From positions 1-64,000 of the forward strand of contig CAYTTR010000011.1 of assembly GCA_964440805.1 (NCBI GenBank): a stretch of 64,000 nucleotides of DNA, written 5' to 3'. Below the pieces are notes generated by a model. The model was given only the letters and a program-made list of their open reading frames with translations, did not search any database and had not been told where the DNA came from. Position 1 is the stretch's first letter. Every line of letters starts with the position of its first letter. The stretch comes from CAYTTR01 sp964440805. GTDB lineage: Bacteria; Acidobacteriota; Aminicenantia; Aminicenantales; Aminicenantaceae. This document shows positions 52,304 to 60,394 of the stretch, one piece after another. Both the position numbers and the translations under genes were made by a program.

Positions 52304-53758
52304 GTGGCCAGAGAAAAAATTTCCAGTCTTGATACTTTCCTTTCCAGGATGGATGTTGAAATCAATAATAAGGAACGTTTCTGTAAAAGAAAATCTGCTG
52401 CCAATCCAGTGATTCATATTGATTATTCTATCTTTCTTGATAGTGAGAACAAGATAAAAGAAAATCTTCTGTCTTTGGCTGAAAAGACCATTAAAGAATT
52501 GAATCTCAGGGTATATTTTGTCATGTTAAGCTGGTGGGGACGAGGAGACCAAGCTGAGTGGACCGGCCGTAACCTTTTTGAAAATTTGATGAAATTTCAA
52601 AAAAAAGGAATGTGCCGGCTTTTTTTAAGCTACCAGGCTGGTGAAGTCACGCCTTCCAATCTCTACCGATGGTGTCAGAAAAAGAAAATCCCTATCCTCG
52701 ATGTTGATAATTGCCGCCTGTTGTCAAAAGAAGGAAAAGTTGTTGTCCCGGAAAAAGCACCGGGCAAAGCCGAGAATATGATAAAGGCCTTAAAAATGAT
52801 TCAGCAAATTGAGGCTGAAGAGAAGACTTCCCCGGAGAAAGTTTTAGTGCTTTTCCTTGACGATGACTATACCCAATTTCATTGGTTGAATTATTTTATG
52901 ATGTTTGCTCCCTGGGTTTTTTCTTTCATAAAAAAAACAGGAGATACTCAGGTTGATCCTATTCTTAGAAAAGCGAAAAAGATAGGCTTTATTAAAAGCG
53001 GAAGCCCTCGGATCATACTTCCCTACGAAATTCAGGACAGAATCGTCCGGGGATTATGGAAACCGCTTGATTATCTTGGAGTTTCTTTAGCCCTTGTTGA
53101 ACTTGCTTTGTCCCACCAGCGATTTAGCTCTGAAGAAGAAAAAGAAGGCATTGAAGAGCTGATATCGATTTTAAATAAAATAAGAAAAAGTAATCAGGTT
53201 TTTTCTCCTAAAAACAGACTGGATTTTTTAGGTAGGAGCCATAATCAAAGATTGGAAAGAATCTGGCGGGAATATATTTACAGGGGCGGCAGGGTTACCC
53301 AGCGGCTGGAAGCAATTTTCCGTTATTTAAGCGGAAGGCGTCACTGCCGCTGGCTGCGTGAATTTACTTTTCTTCTTCACGGCGATCAAGGTGCACCTTT
53401 AAATACCTGGCTTGAGTTTTCTCCTTTTTCTGGTTACGCTCTGGAGATCGGCTTATTAATGCAGACAGTATGTGATAAAGCTTTCGAGGAATATCAGATT
53501 CTTAATATATTGGGGCTGCCTCACTCTCATCAGCGTTCCAAAGAATTGGATATCTGGAATATGCTGGATACAATTCTGTTTGCTTTGGACCTATCCCGTG
53601 TTCTTTACAAAGACCTTTCGGTTAAATCTCTTATTAATGTTTACGGCTATCAGCAATATTATCCCATGCTGGACCGGTTCGGCAATGTAACCATTCACAC
53701 TCCTCATCCCCAGAGATTAAAAATCTACCCGCCTTTAAAATTACTTGACCTTGCCTGA
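52304..53758 (+). CDS. GT-A enzyme resembling glucosyl/mannosyl-3-phosphoglycerate synthase
   Basis: I recognise a distant match to GpgS (GT81) and MpgS (GT55). APGKAENMIKALKM corresponds to the GKGEG-type segment, VLFLDDDY to the metal-binding Asp triad, YRGGRVTQRLEAIFRYL to the GGRVT motif, and FSPFSGYALEIGLLMQTV to the highly conserved G-Y-x-x-E-I-G-L-L region. A His at LPHSHQRS fits the late catalytic His. The length (484) exceeds usual GpgS (about 320) because of the N-terminal 100 residues. These enzymes make glucosyl- or mannosylglycerate osmolytes or lipid precursors. GTG start behind CAGGAGG. Confidence 0.6.
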   Translation: MAREKISSLDTFLSRMDVEINNKERFCKRKSAANPVIHIDYSIFLDSENKIKENLLSLAEKTIKELNLRVYFVMLSWWGRGDQAEWTGRNLFENLMKFQKKGMCRLFLSYQAGEVTPSNLYRWCQKKKIPILDVDNCRLLSKEGKVVVPEKAPGKAENMIKALKMIQQIEAEEKTSPEKVLVLFLDDDYTQFHWLNYFMMFAPWVFSFIKKTGDTQVDPILRKAKKIGFIKSGSPRIILPYEIQDRIVRGLWKPLDYLGVSLALVELALSHQRFSSEEEKEGIEELISILNKIRKSNQVFSPKNRLDFLGRSHNQRLERIWREYIYRGGRVTQRLEAIFRYLSGRRHCRWLREFTFLLHGDQGAPLNTWLEFSPFSGYALEIGLLMQTVCDKAFEEYQILNILGLPHSHQRSKELDIWNMLDTILFALDLSRVLYKDLSVKSLINVYGYQQYYPMLDRFGNVTIHTPHPQRLKIYPPLKLLDLA

Positions 53759-53803
53759 AAAGGGGGACGTTCCCCAAAGGGACACCTCTTTCCCTGAAGA
53801 AAA
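53758..53803 (+). repeat. REP-like palindrome, copy 2
   Basis: AAAGGGGGACGTTCCCC and the following AAAGGGACACC and CTTTCCCTGAAGAAAAGCG are the inverse of 45128-45173 with few differences. The GGGGACGTTCCCC core can form a hairpin. It starts at the stop codon of the GpgS-like gene. Confidence 0.7.
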
Positions 53804-53940
53804 GCGTTGATTGTGTTCATAGTGTTCGTAGCGTTTAATTAAGAGCGGGACAAGCGAGAAAGGCAAGAAAATATAGACAAGACAAACCAGATAAACCAGA
53901 AAAACGAGATAAACTAAAATCGGTTTGTTCAGTTAAATAA
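53804..53940. repeat. 9-nt imperfect tandem repeats (locus D)
   Basis: AGACAAACC AGATAAACC AGAAAAACG AGATAAACT runs at 53878-53915 in a 9-nt period, followed by a complementary CGGTTTGTTCAG. The rest of the gap to the NYN gene at 54112 has no recognised feature. Confidence 0.65.
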
Positions 53941-54111
53941 AAAAAAGGGCGAGAGGAGGGAAAACTATTGGCACCTTGACATAATCATCGATGTTGTAGG
54001 TTGGGACAGTTCTGTTGTTATTTGTTTTCCACAGGGAGGGTTTATGTTAGAATAAATTGGATTTTTTCCAACACAGGAAATATGGAATTGAATTTAAGGA
54101 AGTAGAACAAA

Positions 54112-54627
54112 ATGCCCAGAAGATGGAAGCCCCATATTTATAAGGAACAACGAGTTGGAGTTTTTGTTGATGTTCAGAATCTCTATTATTCTGCTAAATT
54201 TCTCTATCAGACAAAAGTAAATTTTCTTTCTATTCTCAATGAAGCGGTCAGAGAGAGAAGCCTAATCCGGGCCATTGCTTATGTCATCAAAGCGGATGTC
54301 AAAGAAGAAGAGAACTTTTTTGAGGCTCTTAAAGGATTCGGTTATGAAGTGAGAGCTAAAGATCTTCAGATATTTTATGGAGGACAAAAAAAGGGTGATT
54401 GGGACGTAGGCATAGCCATGGATATGATTGAACTTGCTCCCAAACTGGATGCAGTTGTCCTTGTCAGCGGTGACGGCGATTTTATTCCTCTGATTAAACA
54501 CGTCAAACATGCCCTCGGCTGTTATGTTGAAGTCATGGCCTTTGGTAAATCCTGCTCACAGAAGTTAAAGGAAGAGGCAGATAACTTTGTGGATATGGAT
54601 ACCGGTTTAGATAAATTTTTAATATAA
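54112..54627 (+). CDS. NYN-domain (LabA/DUF88) protein, putative RNase
   Basis: The PIN-like NYN fold is shown by VGVFVDVQNLYYSAK, with the first acidic residue and Asn, then a central KGDWDVGIAMDMIE and VVLVSGDGDFIPLIKH, in which the Asp residues complete a metal site. The family includes LabA-type and RNA-cleaving proteins. Length (171) fits the single domain. It stands before tRNA-Ala and a Mut7-C nuclease-like gene, so RNA processing is a reasonable guess. Confidence 0.85.
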   Translation: MPRRWKPHIYKEQRVGVFVDVQNLYYSAKFLYQTKVNFLSILNEAVRERSLIRAIAYVIKADVKEEENFFEALKGFGYEVRAKDLQIFYGGQKKGDWDVGIAMDMIELAPKLDAVVLVSGDGDFIPLIKHVKHALGCYVEVMAFGKSCSQKLKEEADNFVDMDTGLDKFLI

Positions 54628-54691
54628 CTTGAAAATGCTTGCCATCACGAGGTGTGAGGCGGAAGCCGAACGATGTGACGTGAAGACCACG

Positions 54692-54712
54692 TCATTTTCA
54701 TCCGTCGTGGGT
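54692..54712 (+). repeat. 21-bp direct repeat, copy 1
   Basis: TCATTTTCATCCGTCGTGGG plus T recurs exactly at 55932-55952, about 1.2 kb away. Just before it, TGACGTG-AAGAC-CACGTCA forms a perfect hairpin. The region precedes tRNA-Ala and may be part of its leader. Confidence 0.6.
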
Positions 54713-54728
54713 GGTATAAACACAGGGT

Positions 54729-54804
54729 GGGCGGTTAGCTCAGTTGGGAGAGCGCGGCGTTCGCAACGCCGAGGCCGGGGGTTCAAATCCCCTACCGTCC
54801 ACCA
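54729..54804 (+). tRNA. tRNA-Ala (CGC)
   Basis: GGGCGGT pairs with ACCGTCC (one G-T pair), followed by A and an encoded CCA. The anticodon stem CGGCG/CGCCG encloses TTCGCAA, anticodon CGC, for the GCG codon. The D arm has AGCTCAGTTGGGAGAGC and the T loop TTCAAAT, as in normal tRNA-Ala. Confidence 0.95.
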
Positions 54805-54887
54805 TGATACGTGAGCTTAAGAGGAAGATTCAGTGATGATACAAAGAAGTTTCAAGATAGATGTGAATAACCGGAGGATTTTCACAG

Positions 54888-55364
54888 GTGAAATTTATTG
54901 TTGACTGCATGCTGGGAAAGCTGGCCAAATGGTTGAGGGTTCTGGGATTTGATACTCTCTACTTCTCTCGCATCAAAGACGAAGAGCTTATCCGGTTAGC
55001 AGAGGAAAGCCAGCGAATTCTATTAACCAGGGATACAAAGCTCCTGGATAAAAATAGAAAACCGTTTTCCTTATTGATTGTTAGTGAAAAATGGTGGGAG
55101 CAACTCCGACAGGTTTTGAAAGAATTCAGTTTGAAGGATAAAATAAAGCCCTATTCCCGTTGTCTTGAGTGTAATACTCCATTGAAGGATTTAAACAGGG
55201 AAGATGCCCGGAACCTTGTGTCTCCTTTTATTTATCAGAATTCTGAAGCATTCTCGGTTTGCCCCACTTGCCAAAAGGTTTACTGGAGGGGAACTCATAT
55301 TAATGATATGGAAGAAAAGCTTGCTGGGATATTTGAGGAGAAAAAAGAAAACAAAACAGGCTAA
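54888..55364 (+). CDS. Mut7-C RNase-domain protein with zinc ribbon
   Basis: The PIN-like Mut7-C domain is seen at FIVDCMLGKLAKWLRVLGFD, with the catalytic-site Asp, then LLTRDTKLL. The C-terminal half has a zinc ribbon: CLECN and CPTCQKVYWRGTH, whose ending WxGTH is characteristic of the family. The start is GTG at 54888, after GGAGG at a 10-nt distance. Bacterial members are uncharacterised but are thought to act on RNA. It lies next to tRNA-Ala and close to an NYN gene. Confidence 0.88.
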   Translation: MKFIVDCMLGKLAKWLRVLGFDTLYFSRIKDEELIRLAEESQRILLTRDTKLLDKNRKPFSLLIVSEKWWEQLRQVLKEFSLKDKIKPYSRCLECNTPLKDLNREDARNLVSPFIYQNSEAFSVCPTCQKVYWRGTHINDMEEKLAGIFEEKKENKTG

Positions 55365-55406
55365 TTAGACTGAATAAATAAAGTGGACTAAATTTACTAT
55401 ATAAAC

Positions 55407-55692
55407 TAACCTGGATTATTCACGAGTTGAGGTTGCCGTAGGGGTTAGGCTGGGTCGGGTCGAGGCACAGGACACGCAGTTGTGGTCCTTCCACCTCCCA
55501 AGTGTCCTGTAACGAAGCAGATGCGCCAAGCGCGGCTCGCCCTGAGGGTAAAAAGGGCTGATATTTAGATAAAATATAATAAATAATTAAAAGAAGCTTA
55601 AATTCTTTACGTACGCCGAATAAACTTCATTTATGATCTTATTGGTTTATGTTTTAAAAGAGGTATCGGCCTTTTTTATGAATGATTCAGGC
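55407..55692 (-). repeat. dispersed element with terminal inverted repeats, copy 3 (inverted)
   Basis: On the plus strand it begins TAACCTGGATTATTCACGAG and ends GGCCTTTTTTATGAATGATTCAGG. On the minus strand it matches copies 1 and 2 at both ends and in the central GC-rich part. Its stem is the best of the three: ACAGGACAC (55467-55475) with GTGTCCTGT (55502-55510), all nine positions paired. Its left-hand nested stem is weaker than in copy 2. Confidence 0.75.
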
Positions 55693-55718
55693 TGGGCGTG
55701 CTTACTGCATACTCGCCG

Positions 55719-55755
55719 TCCGACCAAGTCGGATGCCCTCGAATAGCAGTTCGAG
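55719..55755. repeat. tandem hairpins next to element copy 3
   Basis: TCCGAC-CAA-GTCGGA (55719-55733) and CTCGAA-TAGCAG-TTCGAG (55738-55755) are two perfect stem-loops, 4 bp apart, in a GC-richer patch (about 55690-55795) that differs in composition from its surroundings. No second copy was found in the window. Confidence 0.5.
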
Positions 55756-55931
55756 AAGGCTGGCGCCTCAATGTCGCTGCGGTCATACCTGATGTTCTTT
55801 TCCCTAATAGCTTCAGTCATCCAAACCGGAAGAATATTTAAAGAAAATCTTGTCTATATAGTCTGTTCAGTTAAATAGAAAAAGAAGAGGGGAGAGAAAA
55901 ACAAGCGGCCCTTCGCAGAAATTGAAAGTGA

Positions 55932-55952
55932 TCATTTTCATCCGTCGTGGGT
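55932..55952 (+). repeat. 21-bp direct repeat, copy 2
   Basis: This is an exact copy of 54692-54712. It lies in the gap before the 3' end of the histidine kinase gene, with no tRNA after it. Confidence 0.6.
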
Positions 55953-55972
55953 TGTAAGTTGATTATTGGAAG

Positions 55973-56749
55973 TTAACTTTCATCGACAGGGGAGGCAGGG
56001 AATGTTATTTTAAAAACGGTCCCTTCTTTTTTCTTGACCTTTAAATTACCTTCCAATTGTTGAACGGAATCCTTGACTAACATTAAGCCCAGAGTATTGG
56101 GATTTTCCAGGTTGATTCCATCGGGAAGACCAGTTCCACTATCTTCAACAATAAGATTATAGAATCCTTTTTTATCCTTTTCCATCCGGACAATTACTTT
56201 ACCCGCTTTATTTCCGGGAAAAGCGTGTTTGAGGGCATTGGAAACAAGCTCAGTAAGAATCAAGCCGCAGGGCACAGCCTGGCCAATACTGAAATGGATT
56301 TCATCGCTTTCAACTTCAATCTTTATATTTTTGGCTTCATCTAAAAAAAGATGGGCAAGATGATCTGTCAGGTGATGAATGTAAGGGCTAAAATCTATTT
56401 GCGAGAGATTACCAGACTGGTATACCCTTTCGTGAACCAAAGCAATGGATTTTATCCGAGAGACTGTTTCTTTAAGTACTTCTTGAGTTTTTTCATCTTT
56501 TATAAATCTGGACTGAAGCCGGAGAAGACTGGAAATAAGCTGCATGTTGTTTTTGACTCGGTGATGAATTTCCCGCAGCAATGTTTCTTTTTCTTTGATG
56601 GCTGAGTGCAGTTTTTTTTCCAGTTTTTTTCTTTCTTCAATTTCTTGTTCCAGAAGAAACATCTTTGTTTCTAATTTTTTCACCAGGGATTTGTTGGGTA
56701 AATTCCGGATGTTATCGTTTTTATGAGGTTTTTTTTCTTCTTTATTCAT
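55973..56749 (-). CDS. HisKA_2-type histidine kinase without a sensor domain
   Basis: The phospho-acceptor H-box is in LREIHHRVKNNMQLISSLLRLQ (about residues 54-75), the HisKA_2 pattern. An HATPase domain follows with ELVSNALKHAFPG, EDSGTGLPDG and LGLMLVKDSVQQLEGNL. The N-terminal 50 residues are only a charged coiled coil (KLETKMFLLEQEIEERKKL), so this cytosolic kinase must sense through a partner. No response regulator is beside it. GAGGAAG precedes the ATG at 56749. Confidence 0.85.
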   Translation of the reverse strand: MNKEEKKPHKNDNIRNLPNKSLVKKLETKMFLLEQEIEERKKLEKKLHSAIKEKETLLREIHHRVKNNMQLISSLLRLQSRFIKDEKTQEVLKETVSRIKSIALVHERVYQSGNLSQIDFSPYIHHLTDHLAHLFLDEAKNIKIEVESDEIHFSIGQAVPCGLILTELVSNALKHAFPGNKAGKVIVRMEKDKKGFYNLIVEDSGTGLPDGINLENPNTLGLMLVKDSVQQLEGNLKVKKKEGTVFKITFPASPVDES

Positions 56750-56885
56750 ATTTCTTCCTCATAAATGGATGATTTTTCATTATTATAACATATATATTAT
56801 AATAAATTAACTTGTTAGGTTGACAATTACAAAGGCAGTTTTTCAAGGAAACTTAACGAATTTTCAGAATAAATAGTGAAGACTA

Positions 56886-56915
56886 TTGACTCCAGGTCTA
56901 TTTATTTTATATAAA
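56886..56915 (+). promoter_or_regulatory. sigma70-type promoter for the C69 dipeptidase
   Basis: TTGACT (56886-56891) and TATAAA (56910-56915) have an 18-bp spacer. The leader to the TTG at 57033 would be about 110 nt. Confidence 0.5.
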
Positions 56916-57032
56916 TCCGGTGATGGATTTTTATAAGCTTCTTTTCATAGCCAGGCCAAAAAGAGTAATTTCAGTATATCCAGCATACGCAAACAATATA
57001 TAAACAACTAAAATTATCAAAGGAGGAATGCT

Positions 57033-58793
57033 TTGAATCTCAAGAAAACGTCATTGGCTGTAAGCCTTTTTATTGTTTTTTCGGTATTGTTCTCTTTTAC
57101 AGGGACTGTCGATACTCCTCAAGAAAGCACCCAGCCTTATGACCGCCAGATGGCCCTGGACGGTTGTACGGTTATCATTGTGGGTAAAGAAGCCTCTATG
57201 GATGGCTCAGTAATGTCCACTCATACCTGTGACTGCGGTGTTTGTGACTGGACCTGGCGTTATGTTCCGGCGGCTGATCATGAGCCTGGGTCAACCCGCA
57301 AGATTTATCATATTGATCAATTCCGCAACTGGGATCCCAAAGTCGGCCTTAAATGGGAAAGGTACAAGGATGATTTCAACGGCCTGGAAATTCCACAGGT
57401 TCCACATACTTATGCCTACCTTCATGGTATGTTTGGTTATATGAACGACCAGCAGGTGGCGATCGGAGAGTCTACTATCGGCTGCCGGGATAAAATGGAA
57501 AATCCTACACCTACAGCCAAATTCGACATCACCATGCTGACTTTGATTGCCATGGAGAGGTCGAAAACAGCCCGCGAAGCCATCAAAATAATGGGAGAGC
57601 TGGCTGAAAAGCACGGCTACGGCCACACTGATACCGGGGAAATGCTGGCTGTGTCTGATCCCAATGAGGTCTGGATTTTAGAAATCATGCCGGTAGGTCC
57701 GCTATGGACTCCTGAAAGTGGAAAACCAGGATCAGTCTGGTGTGCCCAGAGGGTTCCTGACGACCATGTCAGTGTTTGTCCTAATGAGTCACGCATTGGT
57801 GAGATCGATCTTTCCAATCCCGATTATTTCATGGCTTCCCCCAATGTTATTGATTTTGCTGCCGAGCAAGGATTTTATGATCCGGAAAGCGGAGAGCCCT
57901 TTAACTGGAAAAAAGCCTATTCTCCCAGCGAGCACTCAGCTTCAAGCAGCAGGGGTTCCAGGGCCAGGCTGTGGCGGTTTTTTGACTTAGTGGCTCCTTC
58001 AAAAAAATTCAGTCCGGATACTCCAAATATGGAACTGCCCTTTTCAGTTAAGCCTGATAAAAAGCTCTCTGTTCATGATGTTATGATGCTCACCCGGGAT
58101 AAATATGAAGGAACTCCCTTTTATACTGCCCGTGGACTGCAAGGGGGGCCCTTTGAAAATCCAAATCACCTTCCGTATGGCTTTTCTCTCGAGGGGAAAA
58201 GGTATGATACTCCCAGGATGATTGGAGTTAACCGGGCCGAATATGTAGCTGTCACTCAATGCCGGGATTGGCTTCCTAATCCGGTAGGAGGATTAGTCTG
58301 GCTGGCTCTGGGTGCCCAGGATACCTCCTGCTTCATGCCTTTTTATATTGGCATTTCTAAGATACCCCATTCGTTCGAAATCGGAGATCACTGGGTTTTT
58401 AACCGGGATTCAGCCCGGTGGGCCTTTGATTATGTTGATTTTCATACCCAAGTTCTTTACTCATTAGCTATCCAGGATGTGCGCGAGGCCCAGGATCGCT
58501 ACGAAAAATCAGCGGTTGAGAGAACCCCGGTAATCGACGAATTTGCAGCAGAACTCTATAAAAAAGATCCGGAACTGGCAGGAGAGTTTCTGACTGATTA
58601 CTGCCACAGCAATGCTCGAAAAGTGATCAATGCCTGGTGGGAATTGGGAGATTTCCTGCTGGTAAAATACAATCACCTCTGGATGTATGACACCGAAGCC
58701 CGCAAAAGACAGCCTCTGAAATATCCCGACTGGTGGTTAAAGCTTCTGGTGGAATACAATAACCTTAAACCAAGGCCGGAAGAAAAAAAGTAA
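57033..58793 (+). CDS. C69-family (PepD-like) dipeptidase, exported
   Basis: After a signal peptide (1-24) the segment LDGCTVIIVGKEASMDGSVM contains the N-terminal-nucleophile Cys of peptidase family C69/U34, followed by the conserved DG pair. Later VSDPNEVWILEI and SSRGSRARLWRFF fit the Ntn fold. The 586 residues match Acidobacteriota-type members. It hydrolyses dipeptides, here probably in the periplasm. The start is TTG at 57033 with AAAGGAGG before it. A strong terminator follows. Confidence 0.85.
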   Translation: MNLKKTSLAVSLFIVFSVLFSFTGTVDTPQESTQPYDRQMALDGCTVIIVGKEASMDGSVMSTHTCDCGVCDWTWRYVPAADHEPGSTRKIYHIDQFRNWDPKVGLKWERYKDDFNGLEIPQVPHTYAYLHGMFGYMNDQQVAIGESTIGCRDKMENPTPTAKFDITMLTLIAMERSKTAREAIKIMGELAEKHGYGHTDTGEMLAVSDPNEVWILEIMPVGPLWTPESGKPGSVWCAQRVPDDHVSVCPNESRIGEIDLSNPDYFMASPNVIDFAAEQGFYDPESGEPFNWKKAYSPSEHSASSSRGSRARLWRFFDLVAPSKKFSPDTPNMELPFSVKPDKKLSVHDVMMLTRDKYEGTPFYTARGLQGGPFENPNHLPYGFSLEGKRYDTPRMIGVNRAEYVAVTQCRDWLPNPVGGLVWLALGAQDTSCFMPFYIGISKIPHSFEIGDHWVFNRDSARWAFDYVDFHTQVLYSLAIQDVREAQDRYEKSAVERTPVIDEFAAELYKKDPELAGEFLTDYCHSNARKVINAWWELGDFLLVKYNHLWMYDTEARKRQPLKYPDWWLKLLVEYNNLKPRPEEKK

Positions 58794-58813
58794 AAAGCTC
58801 AATTGAAATTCCG

Positions 58814-58844
58814 GGGGCTCCCTTTAAAGGGAGCCCCTATTTTT
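58814..58844 (+). terminator. Rho-independent terminator
   Basis: GGGGCTCCCTTT and AAAGGGAGCCCC form a perfect 12-bp palindrome (58814-58837), followed by TATTTTT. It is the clearest terminator in the window and ends the dipeptidase transcript. Confidence 0.9.
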
Positions 58845-58934
58845 AAAATAAATAATTATCGTGTAAACCCTCCTAATCTGCTGGAATACCCACCCCAAAT
58901 TTAAAGAAAAATTAAATTTTTTTCACTCGTTAAA

Positions 58935-58960
58935 GCAACCTTTCTGTGGCCGTCGGCATC
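58935..58960 (+). promoter_or_regulatory. possible ECF-type promoter before the sigma gene
   Basis: GCAACCTTT (58935-58943) has the AAC core typical of ECF -35 boxes, and CGTCGGCATC (58951-58960) has CGTC, typical of the -10. Spacing from AAC to CGTC (11 bp) is shorter than the usual 16-17, so the second box may be CATC or TTAG further on. Autoregulation is common for ECF factors but is not shown. Confidence 0.3.
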
Positions 58961-58981
58961 ATTAGATATGAAGGACACAAA

Positions 58982-59656
58982 ATGTTAACAGCAACGCTTA
59001 ATTTCCCGCTTTTTAACCGGGCTGCATTATCCAATTATGATAGAATAGAGCAAAAAGATTGGGAGTGGGAAATGAATTCAGATGGATCAGAAGTTTCCTC
59101 ATCTAAGGATAATATGCCTCCTCTCGAACAATGGCTCCGGAGGGGAAAAGACGGAGAGAAGGAGGCTCTGGCTTCAATTTATGAGCATTTCAAGGGAAAA
59201 GTTTACAGCTTAGCTTACCGTTATACTTATAATACTGCGGCTGCAGAGGATATTCTTCAGGATACTTTCATCAAAGTTTTCGGCCAATTGTCATCGGTTA
59301 AAAGCAGCGAAACCTTTACCGGATGGCTCTTCCGGATCGCCATTAATACCAGCCTGAGTTATCTCAGAAAGAACAAAAAACATTTGAAGCAGACCTCCTC
59401 TCTCGAAAACATGGTTTTCGAGGCTCAAAGTCCAGAAGACACTACTCATGAGGATATGATGGTTTCATCACTTGAAAAGGCCATGGCAAAACTTCCTCAT
59501 GGATTGAAAAGTGTTTTTCTGCTTCATGATGTTCAGGGGTTTAAACATGAAGAAGTTGCCCGTATTTTAGGATGCTCGGTGGGAACTTCCAAATCCCAGC
59601 TTTTCAAGGCCCGAATGAAGCTCCGGGAGCTTTTAGAAAGCAAGAATATCCTGTAA
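58982..59656 (+). CDS. ECF-family RNA polymerase sigma factor
   Basis: Region 2 (about 45-125) shows FKGKVYSLAYRYTYNTAAAEDILQDTFIKVF and GWLFRIAINTSLSYLRK; region 4 (about 155-215) shows LPHGLKSVFLLHDVQGFKHEEVARILGCSVGTSKSQLFKAR, both split here only by wording. ATG 58982 has AAGGA at 7 nt; GTG 58946 would lie in the likely promoter, and ATG 59072 with GGGAGTGGGA is another option that would drop 30 non-conserved residues. It heads a sigma / anti-sigma / DUF4097 operon. Confidence 0.88.
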   Translation: MLTATLNFPLFNRAALSNYDRIEQKDWEWEMNSDGSEVSSSKDNMPPLEQWLRRGKDGEKEALASIYEHFKGKVYSLAYRYTYNTAAAEDILQDTFIKVFGQLSSVKSSETFTGWLFRIAINTSLSYLRKNKKHLKQTSSLENMVFEAQSPEDTTHEDMMVSSLEKAMAKLPHGLKSVFLLHDVQGFKHEEVARILGCSVGTSKSQLFKARMKLRELLESKNIL

Positions 59657-59668
59657 AGGAGTATGACT

Positions 59669-60376
59669 ATGAAATGCCGGAAAATGAAAAAGATGATGAA
59701 CGAAATGATAGACGGAACATTGCCTGAAAAAGACAAGCTTAAACTGAGTATTCATCTCAAGCAATGTCCCGATTGCCGTAAACTCTATAATGATCTTAGC
59801 AAATTGGTAAAAGCAGCAGATGAACTTCAAGAGCTATCTCCTTCGTCCCAAGTCTGGCTCAATATTCAGGCCGGATTAAGCCAATCTCCTGTGCCGGAAA
59901 GAAAAACAAAGGTGAAAAGTAGAGAAAAAACTCCTTCCCTTATCTTTTCGCCGGCTCTACGTTACGGATTAAGTGCCGCCTTGATACTTTTTGCGCTGAC
60001 AGGATTAGTGGCTGTTTTATGGATGCAGAGGGGAGGAGACAACATGGCGATGTTAACTCCTGATGAAAAATATACTCTAAGCAAACTGGAAGAAGCCGAC
60101 CGTTATTATCGCAAAGCAATAAAAGCCCTGACCGAAGCAGTGGAAGCCAGGAAGGCTGAAATTGATCCACAGGTTCTGGCCTCCTTGCAGGCAAATCTGG
60201 AAATTATTGATTCTTCCATAGAAGCCTGCCGGCAGGCAGTTCTCAATCAACCTCAGAACATAGATGCCCAAAATTACCTTTTGGCTTCCTATAAAGAAAA
60301 AGTTGACTTGCTGGACCGCATGTTGACTCTGGAGTCTTCATCCGGAGCAAGCGGACAGAAAGATATAACAATTTAA
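59669..60376 (+). CDS. anti-sigma factor with zf-HC2 domain and C-terminal helical region
   Basis: The N-terminus carries the zinc-binding pattern HLKQCPDCRKLY, followed by a single membrane helix (about 92-112). The periplasmic part (about 130-225) is helical and Ala/Glu rich, similar to the DUF3379-like tails. ATG 59669 is 7 nt from AAAGGAG, so it is preferred to ATG 59663. It should hold the upstream sigma factor at the inner membrane until a signal arrives. Confidence 0.8.
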   Translation: MKCRKMKKMMNEMIDGTLPEKDKLKLSIHLKQCPDCRKLYNDLSKLVKAADELQELSPSSQVWLNIQAGLSQSPVPERKTKVKSREKTPSLIFSPALRYGLSAALILFALTGLVAVLWMQRGGDNMAMLTPDEKYTLSKLEEADRYYRKAIKALTEAVEARKAEIDPQVLASLQANLEIIDSSIEACRQAVLNQPQNIDAQNYLLASYKEKVDLLDRMLTLESSSGASGQKDITI

Positions 60377-60394
60377 ATATTGAAGGAGTAAAAA

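Noticed and set aside
54629..54814. 61-codon ORF across tRNA-Ala
   Set aside because: It runs through the tRNA and the repeat before it.
56820..56850. TTGACA at 56820 as a promoter
   Set aside because: No acceptable -10 box follows at 16-19 bp; the site at 56886 is better.
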